The position numbers and the translations under genes were made by a program. A model generated the notes under the pieces. It was not told the origin of the DNA and did not search any database. It worked only from the letters and a program-made list of their open reading frames with translations. Below, in pieces: positions 1 to 5,777 of a stretch of DNA of 6,860 nt. Position 1 is the stretch's first letter. Every line of letters starts with the position of its first letter. The DNA comes from Acidobacteriota bacterium (GTDB lineage: Bacteria > Acidobacteriota > Terriglobia > Acidoferrales > UBA7541), in the NCBI GenBank assembly GCA_019239815.1, contig JAFAZL010000446.1, positions 1 to 6,860 on the forward strand, in the 5' to 3' direction.

Positions 1-59
1 GCGATCACCGCGGCAGCGCAAAACAACAAACCAAACACCAACGGCGCGATCATCTTCAT
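1..59 (-). CDS. Start of an exported or membrane protein (partial, function unknown)
   Basis: Only the first 19 codons plus two bases are in the window; the gene continues past position 1. The reading begins MKMIAPLVFGLLFCAAAVI, which has a lysine near the start followed by an unbroken hydrophobic, alanine-rich stretch, as expected of a Sec signal peptide or a first membrane helix. There is a cysteine at residue 14, but the residues before it (LLF) do not make a good lipobox, so a lipoprotein is not favoured. The start is supported by a strong purine-rich ribosome binding site reading GGAGGAAGGG on the minus strand, with GGAGG at 71-67 and a 7-base spacer to the ATG at 59. The gene is divergent from the sugar symporter across a 363-base spacer. 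The mature protein is not visible, so no function can be given. Confidence 0.7.
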   Translation of the reverse strand, partial: MKMIAPLVFGLLFCAAAVI

Positions 60-164
60 TTCCCTTCCTCCCAGTTAGCTTGCGAGTTCGATCTGCTCCG
101 ATGCTTCTTCGGGCGGCGCTTCAATTCGGAGCCAAACCCTGCGCGCCCGCAAAACAGATCGCCG

Positions 165-180
165 GGACGCCGCTGCGTCC
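165..180. repeat. Short GC-rich hairpin
   Basis: GGACGC at 165-170 is followed by the loop CGCT and then GCGTCC at 175-180, a perfect 6-base stem. It lies about 105 bases upstream of the leftward signal-peptide gene and has no T-run after it on either strand, so it does not look like an intrinsic terminator. Its right arm resembles the arm of the larger hairpin repeats at 2150 and 2749 (GCTGCGTCC here, GCTGCGCCC there), which hints at a related repeat type. That relation is weak. Confidence 0.4.
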
Positions 181-204
181 TTCCATTCTACGTCATCCCC
201 GACT

Positions 205-243
205 TCTCCGTGTTCCTCAAGCCTCTCTGCGCCTCTGCGTTGC
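205..243. repeat. Low-complexity CTCTGCG-type intergenic repeat
   Basis: The segment contains GCCTCTCTGC directly followed by GCCTCTGCG (221-239) and is preceded by a related CTCCGTGTTCCTC stretch. On the other strand it reads as an AACGCAGAGGCGCAGAGAG-like string. From memory, such strings recur between genes in many soil bacteria and cyanobacteria. I can show only the internal near-repetition here, not the other genomic copies. Confidence 0.4.
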
Positions 244-285
244 CCTTTTCTCCTCCTCTCGCGTGGCTGTGCTAAATCGCGCCCA

Positions 286-314
286 TTGAGCCGGCTCACT
301 CGCTGTTGTAGACT
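286..314 (+). promoter_or_regulatory. Candidate sigma-70-like promoter with an overlapping palindrome
   Basis: TTGAGC at 286-291 matches 4 of 6 bases of the TTGACA box. After a 17-base spacer, TAGACT at 309-314 matches 4 of 6 of TATAAT. The -35 candidate overlaps the perfect 12-base palindrome TGAGCCGGCTCA (287-298). A transcript from about 321 would carry a leader of about 100 bases before the symporter ATG at 423. This is a pattern match of modest quality in a GC-rich region. The palindrome could be an operator for a dimeric repressor or a chance occurrence. Confidence 0.3.
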
Positions 315-422
315 GCGCCGCGCGCAATTCGCATCCAAGTTTCTGCCGCCAACGGCCAGGGTTACCGTCGCCGCAAGCGGTCGTCGCCGCATATCGCCGT
401 CACGCCGATTCACGGAGGTTCG

Positions 423-2108
423 ATGCTCCTCGCAGTGGGAGTCGCAGTCACGCACCGGACGCTCGCTCCGGTCGATCTCGTCATCATCGGGATTTATTTC
501 GTTCTCGTCTTCGGCATCGGCTTCTATTTTTCGCGCAAAGAGCGCACCTCCGAAGACTACTTCCTCGCTGGACGCAACATCGGCTGGTTCGCTATCGGCG
601 CCTCGCTCTTCGTCTCCAACATCTCCACCGAACATTTCATCGGCCTCGCAGGATCAGGCGCCACTTCGGGTCTCGCCGGCGGAAATTTTGAATGGCAAGC
701 TTCCTGCATCCTCTTACTCCTAGGCTGGGTCTTCGTTCCCTTCTATTTGCGCTCCAACGTATTCACCATGCCCGAATTTCTCGAGCGCCGCTTCAATCGC
801 AATTGCGCCACATATCTCGCCGGAATTTCGATCATCGCGTACATCTTCACCAAAATTTCCGTGCACCTTTACGCCGCCGCCATTGTGCTCGAGCGCGTTG
901 TGGGGTGGAATCAGTGGACCGCCGCGATCATCCTCGTCGTCGCCACGGGCATCTACACGGTCGCCGGCGGACTCGCAGCCGTCATTTACACCGACCTCGT
1001 TCAAACGCTGATCCTGCTCGCTGGCGCGATCGCGCTCACCTTCATCGGACTCGACAAAGTTGGTGGCTTTAGCGCGCTGCGCTCCGCCGTGCCCGCCAGC
1101 TACTTTCACATGGTCAAGCCGATCACCGATCCCGATTTTCCATGGACAGGGATTTTCTTTGGCGCACCGATCATCGGCATCTGGTATTGGTGTACCGACC
1201 AGGTCATCGTCCAGCGCGTGCTTTCGGCAAAGGATGAAGGTCACGCCAAAGCCGGCACGATCTATGCAGGATTTCTGAAGATTCTTCCCGTTTTTCTCCT
1301 TGTCATTCCAGGCGTGATCGCGTTCGCACTCTATCCACAGCTCTTCGAAATTAAAAATGGGGCAGTTACGAACGGCGACATTGCGTTTCCAACCGCCGTC
1401 GTAAACCTGTTGCCGACTGGTTTCGTCGGCTTGATGGTAGCCGCTTTGCTCGCAGCCTTGATGGGAGCGATGAGTTCGGTCTTCAATTCGACATCAACGA
1501 TGGTGACTCTCGATTTCTACAAAAAGTTCCGCCCGTCGGCAACCGAGAAACAACTCGTCACGTTCGGCCGCATCGCTACGGCCGCGATGGTCCTTCTCGG
1601 ATTGCTCTGGGTGCCGTTCATTCATTTACTCAGCGCGCAGCTCTGGGTCTATTTGCAAAGCGTGCAGGGATACATCAGCCCGCCGATCGCCGTCTGCTTC
1701 ATCTTCGGTATTTTGTGGCCGCGCCTCAACGGAACCGGTGCGATCACAACACTCCTCGCAGGCTTCGTAATGGGCGCAGGACGTTTCATTTTCGAAGTGC
1801 TCGACAAATCCGCCCACTATCAATCGGGTTTCTTGCGATGGCTGGTCGACATGAACTTTCTCCACTACAGCATCTTGATGTTTGTCGTGTGCGCGCTGAT
1901 TTTGATCGTTGTCAGCCTGATGACGCCGGCGCCCGAGCGCAGCAAGCTTGCCGGCCTCACCTTTGCCACTGTGGACGACAAAATCGATACGATCGACGTC
2001 AAAAAAGTCGACTTGGCCAGAGAAACGCGCACCGAACACAAGATCAACGTCGCATTGACTTACGTCCTGCTGGCAACTGTTCTGATTCTCTGGATCTACT
2101 TCCGCTAA
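423..2108 (+). CDS. SGLT-type sodium/sugar symporter (SSS family)
   Basis: This 561-residue inner-membrane transporter of the solute:sodium symporter (SLC5) family is predicted to import a hexose with Na+. The start is set by GGAGGT at 414-419, and the length suits the family. I read about 14 hydrophobic helices, the first at 17-36 and the last at 541-560, after a charged loop (503-540). Sequence patterns follow human SGLT1: SNISTEHFIGLAG (65-77), FEW (89-91), WYWCTDQVIVQR (254-265), LKILP (285-289), SSVFNS (351-356) and LQSVQGYISPP (411-421). By that match, the sugar contacts would be N66, H71, E90, K286 and Q412, with Y255/W256 near the gate and S351/S352 near the Na2 sodium site. The stop is 2 bases before the next ATG, so the two genes form one unit. 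Glucose or galactose is the likeliest substrate class, but myo-inositol or another polyol cannot be excluded. Confidence 0.93.
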   Translation: MLLAVGVAVTHRTLAPVDLVIIGIYFVLVFGIGFYFSRKERTSEDYFLAGRNIGWFAIGASLFVSNISTEHFIGLAGSGATSGLAGGNFEWQASCILLLLGWVFVPFYLRSNVFTMPEFLERRFNRNCATYLAGISIIAYIFTKISVHLYAAAIVLERVVGWNQWTAAIILVVATGIYTVAGGLAAVIYTDLVQTLILLAGAIALTFIGLDKVGGFSALRSAVPASYFHMVKPITDPDFPWTGIFFGAPIIGIWYWCTDQVIVQRVLSAKDEGHAKAGTIYAGFLKILPVFLLVIPGVIAFALYPQLFEIKNGAVTNGDIAFPTAVVNLLPTGFVGLMVAALLAALMGAMSSVFNSTSTMVTLDFYKKFRPSATEKQLVTFGRIATAAMVLLGLLWVPFIHLLSAQLWVYLQSVQGYISPPIAVCFIFGILWPRLNGTGAITTLLAGFVMGAGRFIFEVLDKSAHYQSGFLRWLVDMNFLHYSILMFVVCALILIVVSLMTPAPERSKLAGLTFATVDDKIDTIDVKKVDLARETRTEHKINVALTYVLLATVLILWIYFR

Positions 2109-2110
2109 CG

Positions 2111-2752
2111 ATGACCATGCAGATCAACGTTGATTTCCAGCACGATCATGTAGGGGCGCAGCACGCTGCGCCCCAGCTTGCCCGGTTGTCAAAATCTCGC
2201 TCCGGTCTTTCTTCTGTTCAATCGCTGAAATCCAAAGTCTCGGAGTCCGACGCCCTCCAAAAGTTCTCCGCCTTCGGCCCAACCGCACTGCTTCGCAATC
2301 TTCGTCTAGGCCCACTCCAACGAATCGCTCAGGTCTACGTCCCGTTTTATCTCTACCGCGTCGATTACGACTTCGCTCGCGAACATCAATCGCGCGTCTT
2401 CGCCATCGACGTCGTCGAAGGCTCGCTCGACCTGTTTGAATTTCCCGCGCCACCCAATCAAAGCGAGCTCGCACACGTCGAAACAAGAAATGCTCTGCCG
2501 GAAAATTTGACCGAAAAAGCAGCGGAAGAACTTCTGCGAGAAAAAGTGCTGCGAATAATCTTTCAGCAGGGCTTCTTCAAACTCCGCGACGCCAATCTAA
2601 CGATCAAGCGAATCCCGCTCGAACTACATCTCTCCTATTGGCTAGCGTTCTACGGAAGAAACACCATCTGTTGCCGCGTTCTCGACGCCACCCGCAACCG
2701 TATCGAAGGCTCCAAAGCGTCCGCCCTATTCGAGAATTGGCTCTCCGTGTAG
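2111..2752 (+). CDS. Uncharacterised conserved-looking protein coupled to the symporter
   Basis: The protein has 213 residues and a family I do not recognise. The ATG at 2111 is 2 bases after the symporter stop, with no clear Shine-Dalgarno, so translation probably depends on coupling. A second ATG lies at 2117, and the same frame stays open upstream inside the symporter gene, so the start is not certain. Residues 14-28 are encoded by a hairpin repeat (2150-2194), and residues 29-55 are Ser/Lys-rich and probably disordered. The rest looks like a folded domain: alternating strands around VYVPFYLYRVDYDF (76-89) and VFAIDVVEGSLDLFEF (97-112), a charged helix (135-150), then LHLSYWLAFYG (172-182) and a C-terminal strand-helix (187-211). 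The paired 'VPFYLYRVDY' and 'LSYWLAFYG' segments could be two copies of a small beta unit. There are no signal peptide or membrane helices, so it is probably cytoplasmic. Its stop codon TAG lies in a second repeat copy. Confidence 0.75.
   Translation: MTMQINVDFQHDHVGAQHAAPQLARLSKSRSGLSSVQSLKSKVSESDALQKFSAFGPTALLRNLRLGPLQRIAQVYVPFYLYRVDYDFAREHQSRVFAIDVVEGSLDLFEFPAPPNQSELAHVETRNALPENLTEKAAEELLREKVLRIIFQQGFFKLRDANLTIKRIPLELHLSYWLAFYGRNTICCRVLDATRNRIEGSKASALFENWLSV
2150..2194 (+). repeat. GC-rich hairpin repeat, copy A (inside a coding region)
   Basis: GGGGCGCAGC (2153-2162) pairs perfectly with GCTGCGCCCC (2165-2174) across a 2-base gap, or as 9 pairs with a 4-base loop. It is followed by a shared tail, AGCTTGCC, then a GGTTGTCAAAA-like end. 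The 18-base core GCTGCGCCCCAGCTTGCC (2165-2182) occurs again exactly at 2763-2780 in the same orientation. The copy is read in frame and encodes residues 14-28 of the uncharacterised protein. It behaves like a REP-type dispersed element. Confidence 0.7.
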
Positions 2753-2792
2753 GCGCAGGACTGCTGCGCCCCAGCTTGCCAGGATGTAAAAA
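2749..2792 (+). repeat. GC-rich hairpin repeat, copy B (carries a stop codon)
   Basis: This direct copy of the element at 2150-2194 aligns as GTAG, then GCGCAG, a slightly different loop, and the exact 18-base core (2763-2780), followed by AGG-A-TGTAAAAA. GGCGCAG (2752-2758) pairs with CTGCGCC (2764-2770) across a 5-base loop. The TAG at its left end (2750-2752) is the stop codon of the upstream gene. It lies between two convergent genes but has no T-run beside the stem on either strand, so intrinsic termination is not supported. It could still slow polymerase or protect 3' ends, as REP elements do. Confidence 0.65.
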
Positions 2793-2815
2793 CGGTCAGG
2801 AAATTGATTTGAATT

Positions 2816-4792
2816 TTAATTTAGCAAGAAAATCGAAATAGACTCTGCCGGCGCACTAACAACAATCCCCTTCGCCCCGACCTCAACCCGTCCGTCGCCC
2901 ATCAACTTCTCGCTCCCCGCCGCACCCCTCGCAGGCGTCTCGCTCACCGCAACGTGCAATTCCCGCGCACTTTTCGAGAGATTGAAGGCCACGAGCACCT
3001 TCTCCTCATCCGATTCCCGCAAAAACACAATCGCCGAATCGTCCGACAGCAAATTCCACTGCCTTCCCTCGCTCAGCGCCGGATGCTCGCGCCGCACGCG
3101 CAATAAATTCTGCACAAACGAAAATATCTGTTGTTGCTCGGCCGTTCGCCCGCTTTCGGTAAATGCATTCTTCGGATCGTCGCGCCAACCACCTGGAAAA
3201 TCGTGCCGGTTGTCAGGATCTCCGCTGCCCGCCATCCCGATCTCATCGCCATAGTAAAGCTGCGGAATCCCGCGCAGCGTCAAATTCAGTCCAAACGCCA
3301 GCTTCAACTTCGCCAAGTCCCCGCCGCCGACACCGGCAGGTCCGTCCGCGCCCGCGAAACGCGTCGTATCGTGATTCCCAAAAAACGTCACAAGCTGCTC
3401 CGGCCGCACATACAGCGAATCGTGCCGCAGCACATCCGCCAGCTTCGCCGCCGGGGCTTTTCCCGACAACACATCACGCAACGCAAAAAACATCGGATAG
3501 TCGAAGACCGTAGTAACGCCCGAATCGACGCCATCAAACCGCCGCTCGCCTCCCGCAAAAAATGAAGTCACACTCGGATCCGGATGGTAAACCTCCCCGA
3601 TCGTCGTCAGTCGCGGATATATCTTTTTCAACGCCGCGTGCCACCGCGACCAGAAAATCCGCGGCACATAGGGAAAGGTATCAATGCGAAATCCGTCGAG
3701 CCCCGAGGATTCAGCCCACCAAATCGCGTTCTGCTGCAGGTACGTCGCGACCATCGGATTTTCCGTATTCAAATCCGGCAGCACGCCGAAGAACCAGCCG
3801 TCTGTCAAATACCGCCACAAACTCGGCGGCGCGTGCGGATCGGTCATCGCCTCAAACGGATCGTGCCCGAACGCCTGCTCTTTCGATTCGCCGTAAAACG
3901 CCGCGACGGGCGCGATTCCTGACGCAGGATCGACCGGCATCGACGAATTGATGTGATGTGCGACCGTTCCATGAAACCAATCCGTCAGCGGCGGATTCGT
4001 CGCCCACGGATGTTTCGGCCCGACGTGATTCGGCACAATGTCGAACAGCACCTTCATTTTTTGCGTGTGCACTGCGTTGATGAGCTCCTGATAGTCGCGC
4101 AGCGTGCCGAGGTGCGGCTCGACCGCATACAGATCGACGGCGCCGTAACCGTGGTAATCCTCGGTCGCGCCATTTTTCACGACAGGCGTCAGCCACAGGG
4201 TCGTGACGCCAAGGCTCTTCAAATAGTCGAGGTGCTCGCGAATTCCGCGCAGATCGCCGCCGTGATACGCGCGGGCCTTGGAGCGATCGTGCGAGCCGGG
4301 GGCGTCTTCCGGCTCATCGTTGGTCGGATCGCCGTTGGCGAAACGGTCCGGCATGATCAGGTAAATCACATCATCAGGCGAAATCCCCTGAAAGCGGTGA
4401 ATCGTTTCGACACGCGAAGAAATCGGTAGCTCGAATGAGGCCACGCCTCCACTGGAATTCGTGACGCGACAAACCAGCGTGCCCGATTTCACGTCGGCGC
4501 CGAATTTCAGCCACACGAAAAGGTAATTCCCGCCCGCGCTCGCCTGCGTGCGCTCGACAATCACACTCGAAAGATTGCACTCCACCTTGTTCGCATCGAG
4601 CCCGCGCCCTGAAACCAACACCATCACTTCTGGCGTTAGCCCCACCCACCAATTCGGCGGCTCCACTTTCGTCACCGCTGGCGATTTGTCAGCTCTCGCA
4701 GCGGCCGGAGCCTGTCCAGCTCGAGTTGAGGTTATCGCAAGAAGCGCGAGGCACAGAAAAGTAAGAAGCGTCGCGACTCGCAGCTTTTTCAT
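2816..4792 (-). CDS. Secreted GH13 cyclomaltodextrinase/neopullulanase-like glycosidase
   Basis: This alpha-amylase-family enzyme (658 residues from the ATG at 4792) should hydrolyse alpha-1,4 bonds in maltodextrins, cyclodextrins or pullulan-type glucans. Residues 1-25 are a signal peptide (KK, a leucine-rich core, TRA before GQ), so it acts in the periplasm or outside. Residues 38-125 resemble the immunoglobulin-like N-domain of Flavobacterium-type cyclomaltodextrinases (VEPPNWWVGL). The barrel starts near DVIYLIMPDRF; N153, D155, N158 and D159 match a known calcium site of this group. GH13 regions are DIVPNH (251-256), GFRID with nucleophile D371, IGEVY with acid/base E400, and GNHD with D475. 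LYYGDEIGM (512-520) is also typical. A beta-rich C-domain fills about 575-658. A GTG three codons earlier (4801) is possible, but the ATG gives the cleaner signal peptide. The gene lies 19 bases after the CBM9-like gene, on the same strand. The exact substrate is not readable from the sequence. Confidence 0.92.
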   Translation of the reverse strand: MKKLRVATLLTFLCLALLAITSTRAGQAPAAARADKSPAVTKVEPPNWWVGLTPEVMVLVSGRGLDANKVECNLSSVIVERTQASAGGNYLFVWLKFGADVKSGTLVCRVTNSSGGVASFELPISSRVETIHRFQGISPDDVIYLIMPDRFANGDPTNDEPEDAPGSHDRSKARAYHGGDLRGIREHLDYLKSLGVTTLWLTPVVKNGATEDYHGYGAVDLYAVEPHLGTLRDYQELINAVHTQKMKVLFDIVPNHVGPKHPWATNPPLTDWFHGTVAHHINSSMPVDPASGIAPVAAFYGESKEQAFGHDPFEAMTDPHAPPSLWRYLTDGWFFGVLPDLNTENPMVATYLQQNAIWWAESSGLDGFRIDTFPYVPRIFWSRWHAALKKIYPRLTTIGEVYHPDPSVTSFFAGGERRFDGVDSGVTTVFDYPMFFALRDVLSGKAPAAKLADVLRHDSLYVRPEQLVTFFGNHDTTRFAGADGPAGVGGGDLAKLKLAFGLNLTLRGIPQLYYGDEIGMAGSGDPDNRHDFPGGWRDDPKNAFTESGRTAEQQQIFSFVQNLLRVRREHPALSEGRQWNLLSDDSAIVFLRESDEEKVLVAFNLSKSARELHVAVSETPARGAAGSEKLMGDGRVEVGAKGIVVSAPAESISIFLLN

Positions 4793-4811
4793 GCAGTACA
4801 CCGGCCATCAA

Positions 4812-5486
4812 TCACTTAAACACCAGCCGCCCAAAAACCTCGGGCACATGAAACTGCGGCACCGCCGTCTTCGTCGGCTGCCATGATGCATAAAAACGCG
4901 GCTCGATCACCCCTTCGACGCGGAAAAAATTCACTCGCCACACTTTCGATGGATCGAAATTCGCCCCGACAAGGCTTTTCATCGGCAACGCCAACACGGC
5001 TCGCCAGGTTTTTGCCGCTTCGTCGACACTGGCTCGCCGCTTCAACCCGCTCGTCAAATTGCGCTTCCCGTGATGCTCGCCGCCATCCAGATTGATGTCG
5101 AGGTCGATCCAATTCCCATTCGGTGCCACTTCAAATTCCTGATATTTCCGCGGCTGCGCAGGATCGCTCTGCAAGAACGCCTCGCATACGTCTTTGTCCC
5201 AGAGCTTGTCCCGCCATCCGCGCGAGTCCGCATCGTCATAAACCGTGATGCTGCGATACCTCGCGCGAAATTCAACGAACAGCGTGTCGGGAGTCCAAAG
5301 CAGCCGCACCTGCGTCTCTCGCGTTGGATCGGCGTTCGCGCCCTGCCAGTCCCAATCGAATTGCACACCGGGCACAGTCTCCCACGCAGCGTCGGGTGGA
5401 AATCCTTCCGTATCCATCGAACCGGTCCATCGCACGGCCGTAACCGTATCCGTCTTTGGCGGCATTCCCGCGTCGCCCGTCATCAT
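4812..5486 (-). CDS. CBM9-like (DOMON-type) carbohydrate-binding family protein
   Basis: The protein has 224 residues and is built as a single beta-sandwich of the carbohydrate-binding family 9-like type. The supporting pattern is an early AAWETVP (34-39), LLWTPDTLFVEF (62-73), DKLWDKDVCEAFL (93-105), YQEFEVAPNGNWIDLDIN (115-132), WRAVLALPM (161-169), WRVNFFRVEG (183-192), EPRFYASWQPT (195-205) and FHVPEVFGRLVF (212-223). These match my memory of stand-alone CBM9-like proteins in acidobacterial genomes. I chose the ATG at 5486 because GGGGGGA lies 5 bases upstream on the minus strand and the reading before it is repeat-derived. No signal peptide or membrane helix is visible, although the gene just downstream encodes a secreted glycosidase. 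It may bind a sugar or glycan, or may have lost binding and do something else. No catalytic motif is seen. Confidence 0.82.
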   Translation of the reverse strand: MMTGDAGMPPKTDTVTAVRWTGSMDTEGFPPDAAWETVPGVQFDWDWQGANADPTRETQVRLLWTPDTLFVEFRARYRSITVYDDADSRGWRDKLWDKDVCEAFLQSDPAQPRKYQEFEVAPNGNWIDLDINLDGGEHHGKRNLTSGLKRRASVDEAAKTWRAVLALPMKSLVGANFDPSKVWRVNFFRVEGVIEPRFYASWQPTKTAVPQFHVPEVFGRLVFK

Positions 5487-5491
5487 CCAGT

Positions 5492-5498
5492 TCCCCCC
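5492..5498 (-). promoter_or_regulatory. Ribosome binding site that fixes the CBM9-like start
   Basis: On the minus strand GGGGGGA ends 5 bases before the ATG at 5486. The frame is open for another 342 bases upstream, to 5828, so this site is the main argument for the shorter 224-residue protein over a 338-residue one. A second ATG follows immediately at 5483. Confidence 0.55.
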
Positions 5499-5554
5499 AG
5501 AGGCCACATGATCTTGCCACGAATCCTCCGCCTTCCCGGCACCGTTTGCGCCTT

Positions 5555-5612
5555 TGTAGGGGCGGCGCTTGTTTACCCTGAGCTTCGAAAGGCTCCGCCC
5601 GGCTTTAGCCCC
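5555..5612. repeat. Mosaic of intergenic repeat fragments
   Basis: The stretch starts with TGTAGGGGCG (5555-5564), the same ten bases that open hairpin repeat copy A at 2149-2158. It then contains TTTACCCTGAGCTTCGAA and ends in GGCTTTAGCCCC. GGGCGG (5560-5565) can pair with CCGCCC (5595-5600), and GAGC (5580-5583) with GCTC (5592-5595). The CCCTGAGCTT..CGAAGG and GGCTTTAGCC strings are, from memory, very common between genes in acidobacteria and other soil bacteria. It lies about 70 bases upstream of the CBM9-like gene, probably in its leader or promoter region. Confidence 0.45.
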
Positions 5613-5777
5613 CGCGCAACTCGAACCGCTCGCCACCATGACGCGCCCTATGCAGCAACGCTTTGCGCACACTGGCCGCCGCCGCGCGAAAGGGCGCCAT
5701 AACCGCGTGCTAGCATCGATTTCGGCCCAATTCAAGCGTCTTTCCGGCACCGTGCCGCGATTCATTTCGGAGGCCTC

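Larger units (their letters stand above)
60..422. other. Divergent intergenic region with repeats and a promoter candidate
   Basis: This 363-base spacer separates a leftward signal-peptide gene from the rightward symporter gene. Open frames cross it on both strands, but their translations are arginine- and serine-rich with no protein-like pattern, and none has a ribosome binding site at its start, so I call none of them genes. It contains a short hairpin (165-180), a low-complexity repeat (about 205-243), a palindrome (287-298) with a possible promoter (286-314), and the symporter ribosome binding site (414-419). I see no promoter I would defend for the leftward gene. Confidence 0.6.

Noticed and set aside
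75..635. A 186-residue leftward open frame across the first intergenic region and the symporter start.
   Set aside because: It is antisense to a well-supported gene, its translation is low-complexity and charged, and it would overlap the ribosome binding site of the leftward signal-peptide gene.
1715..2110. An upstream extension of the uncharacterised gene inside the symporter gene.
   Set aside because: The extension is an arginine- and histidine-rich out-of-frame reading of the conserved symporter C-terminal half. The ATG at 2111, just after the symporter stop, is the sensible start.
2150..2792. A CRISPR array or insertion sequence suggested by the repeated 18-base core.
   Set aside because: There are only two copies 598 bases apart, with a gene between them that has no transposase features, no regular spacers and no terminal inverted repeats.
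2749..2815. A bidirectional intrinsic terminator between the convergent genes.
   Set aside because: The 2752-2770 stem is real, but no T-run directly follows it on either strand, so I list it only as a repeat.
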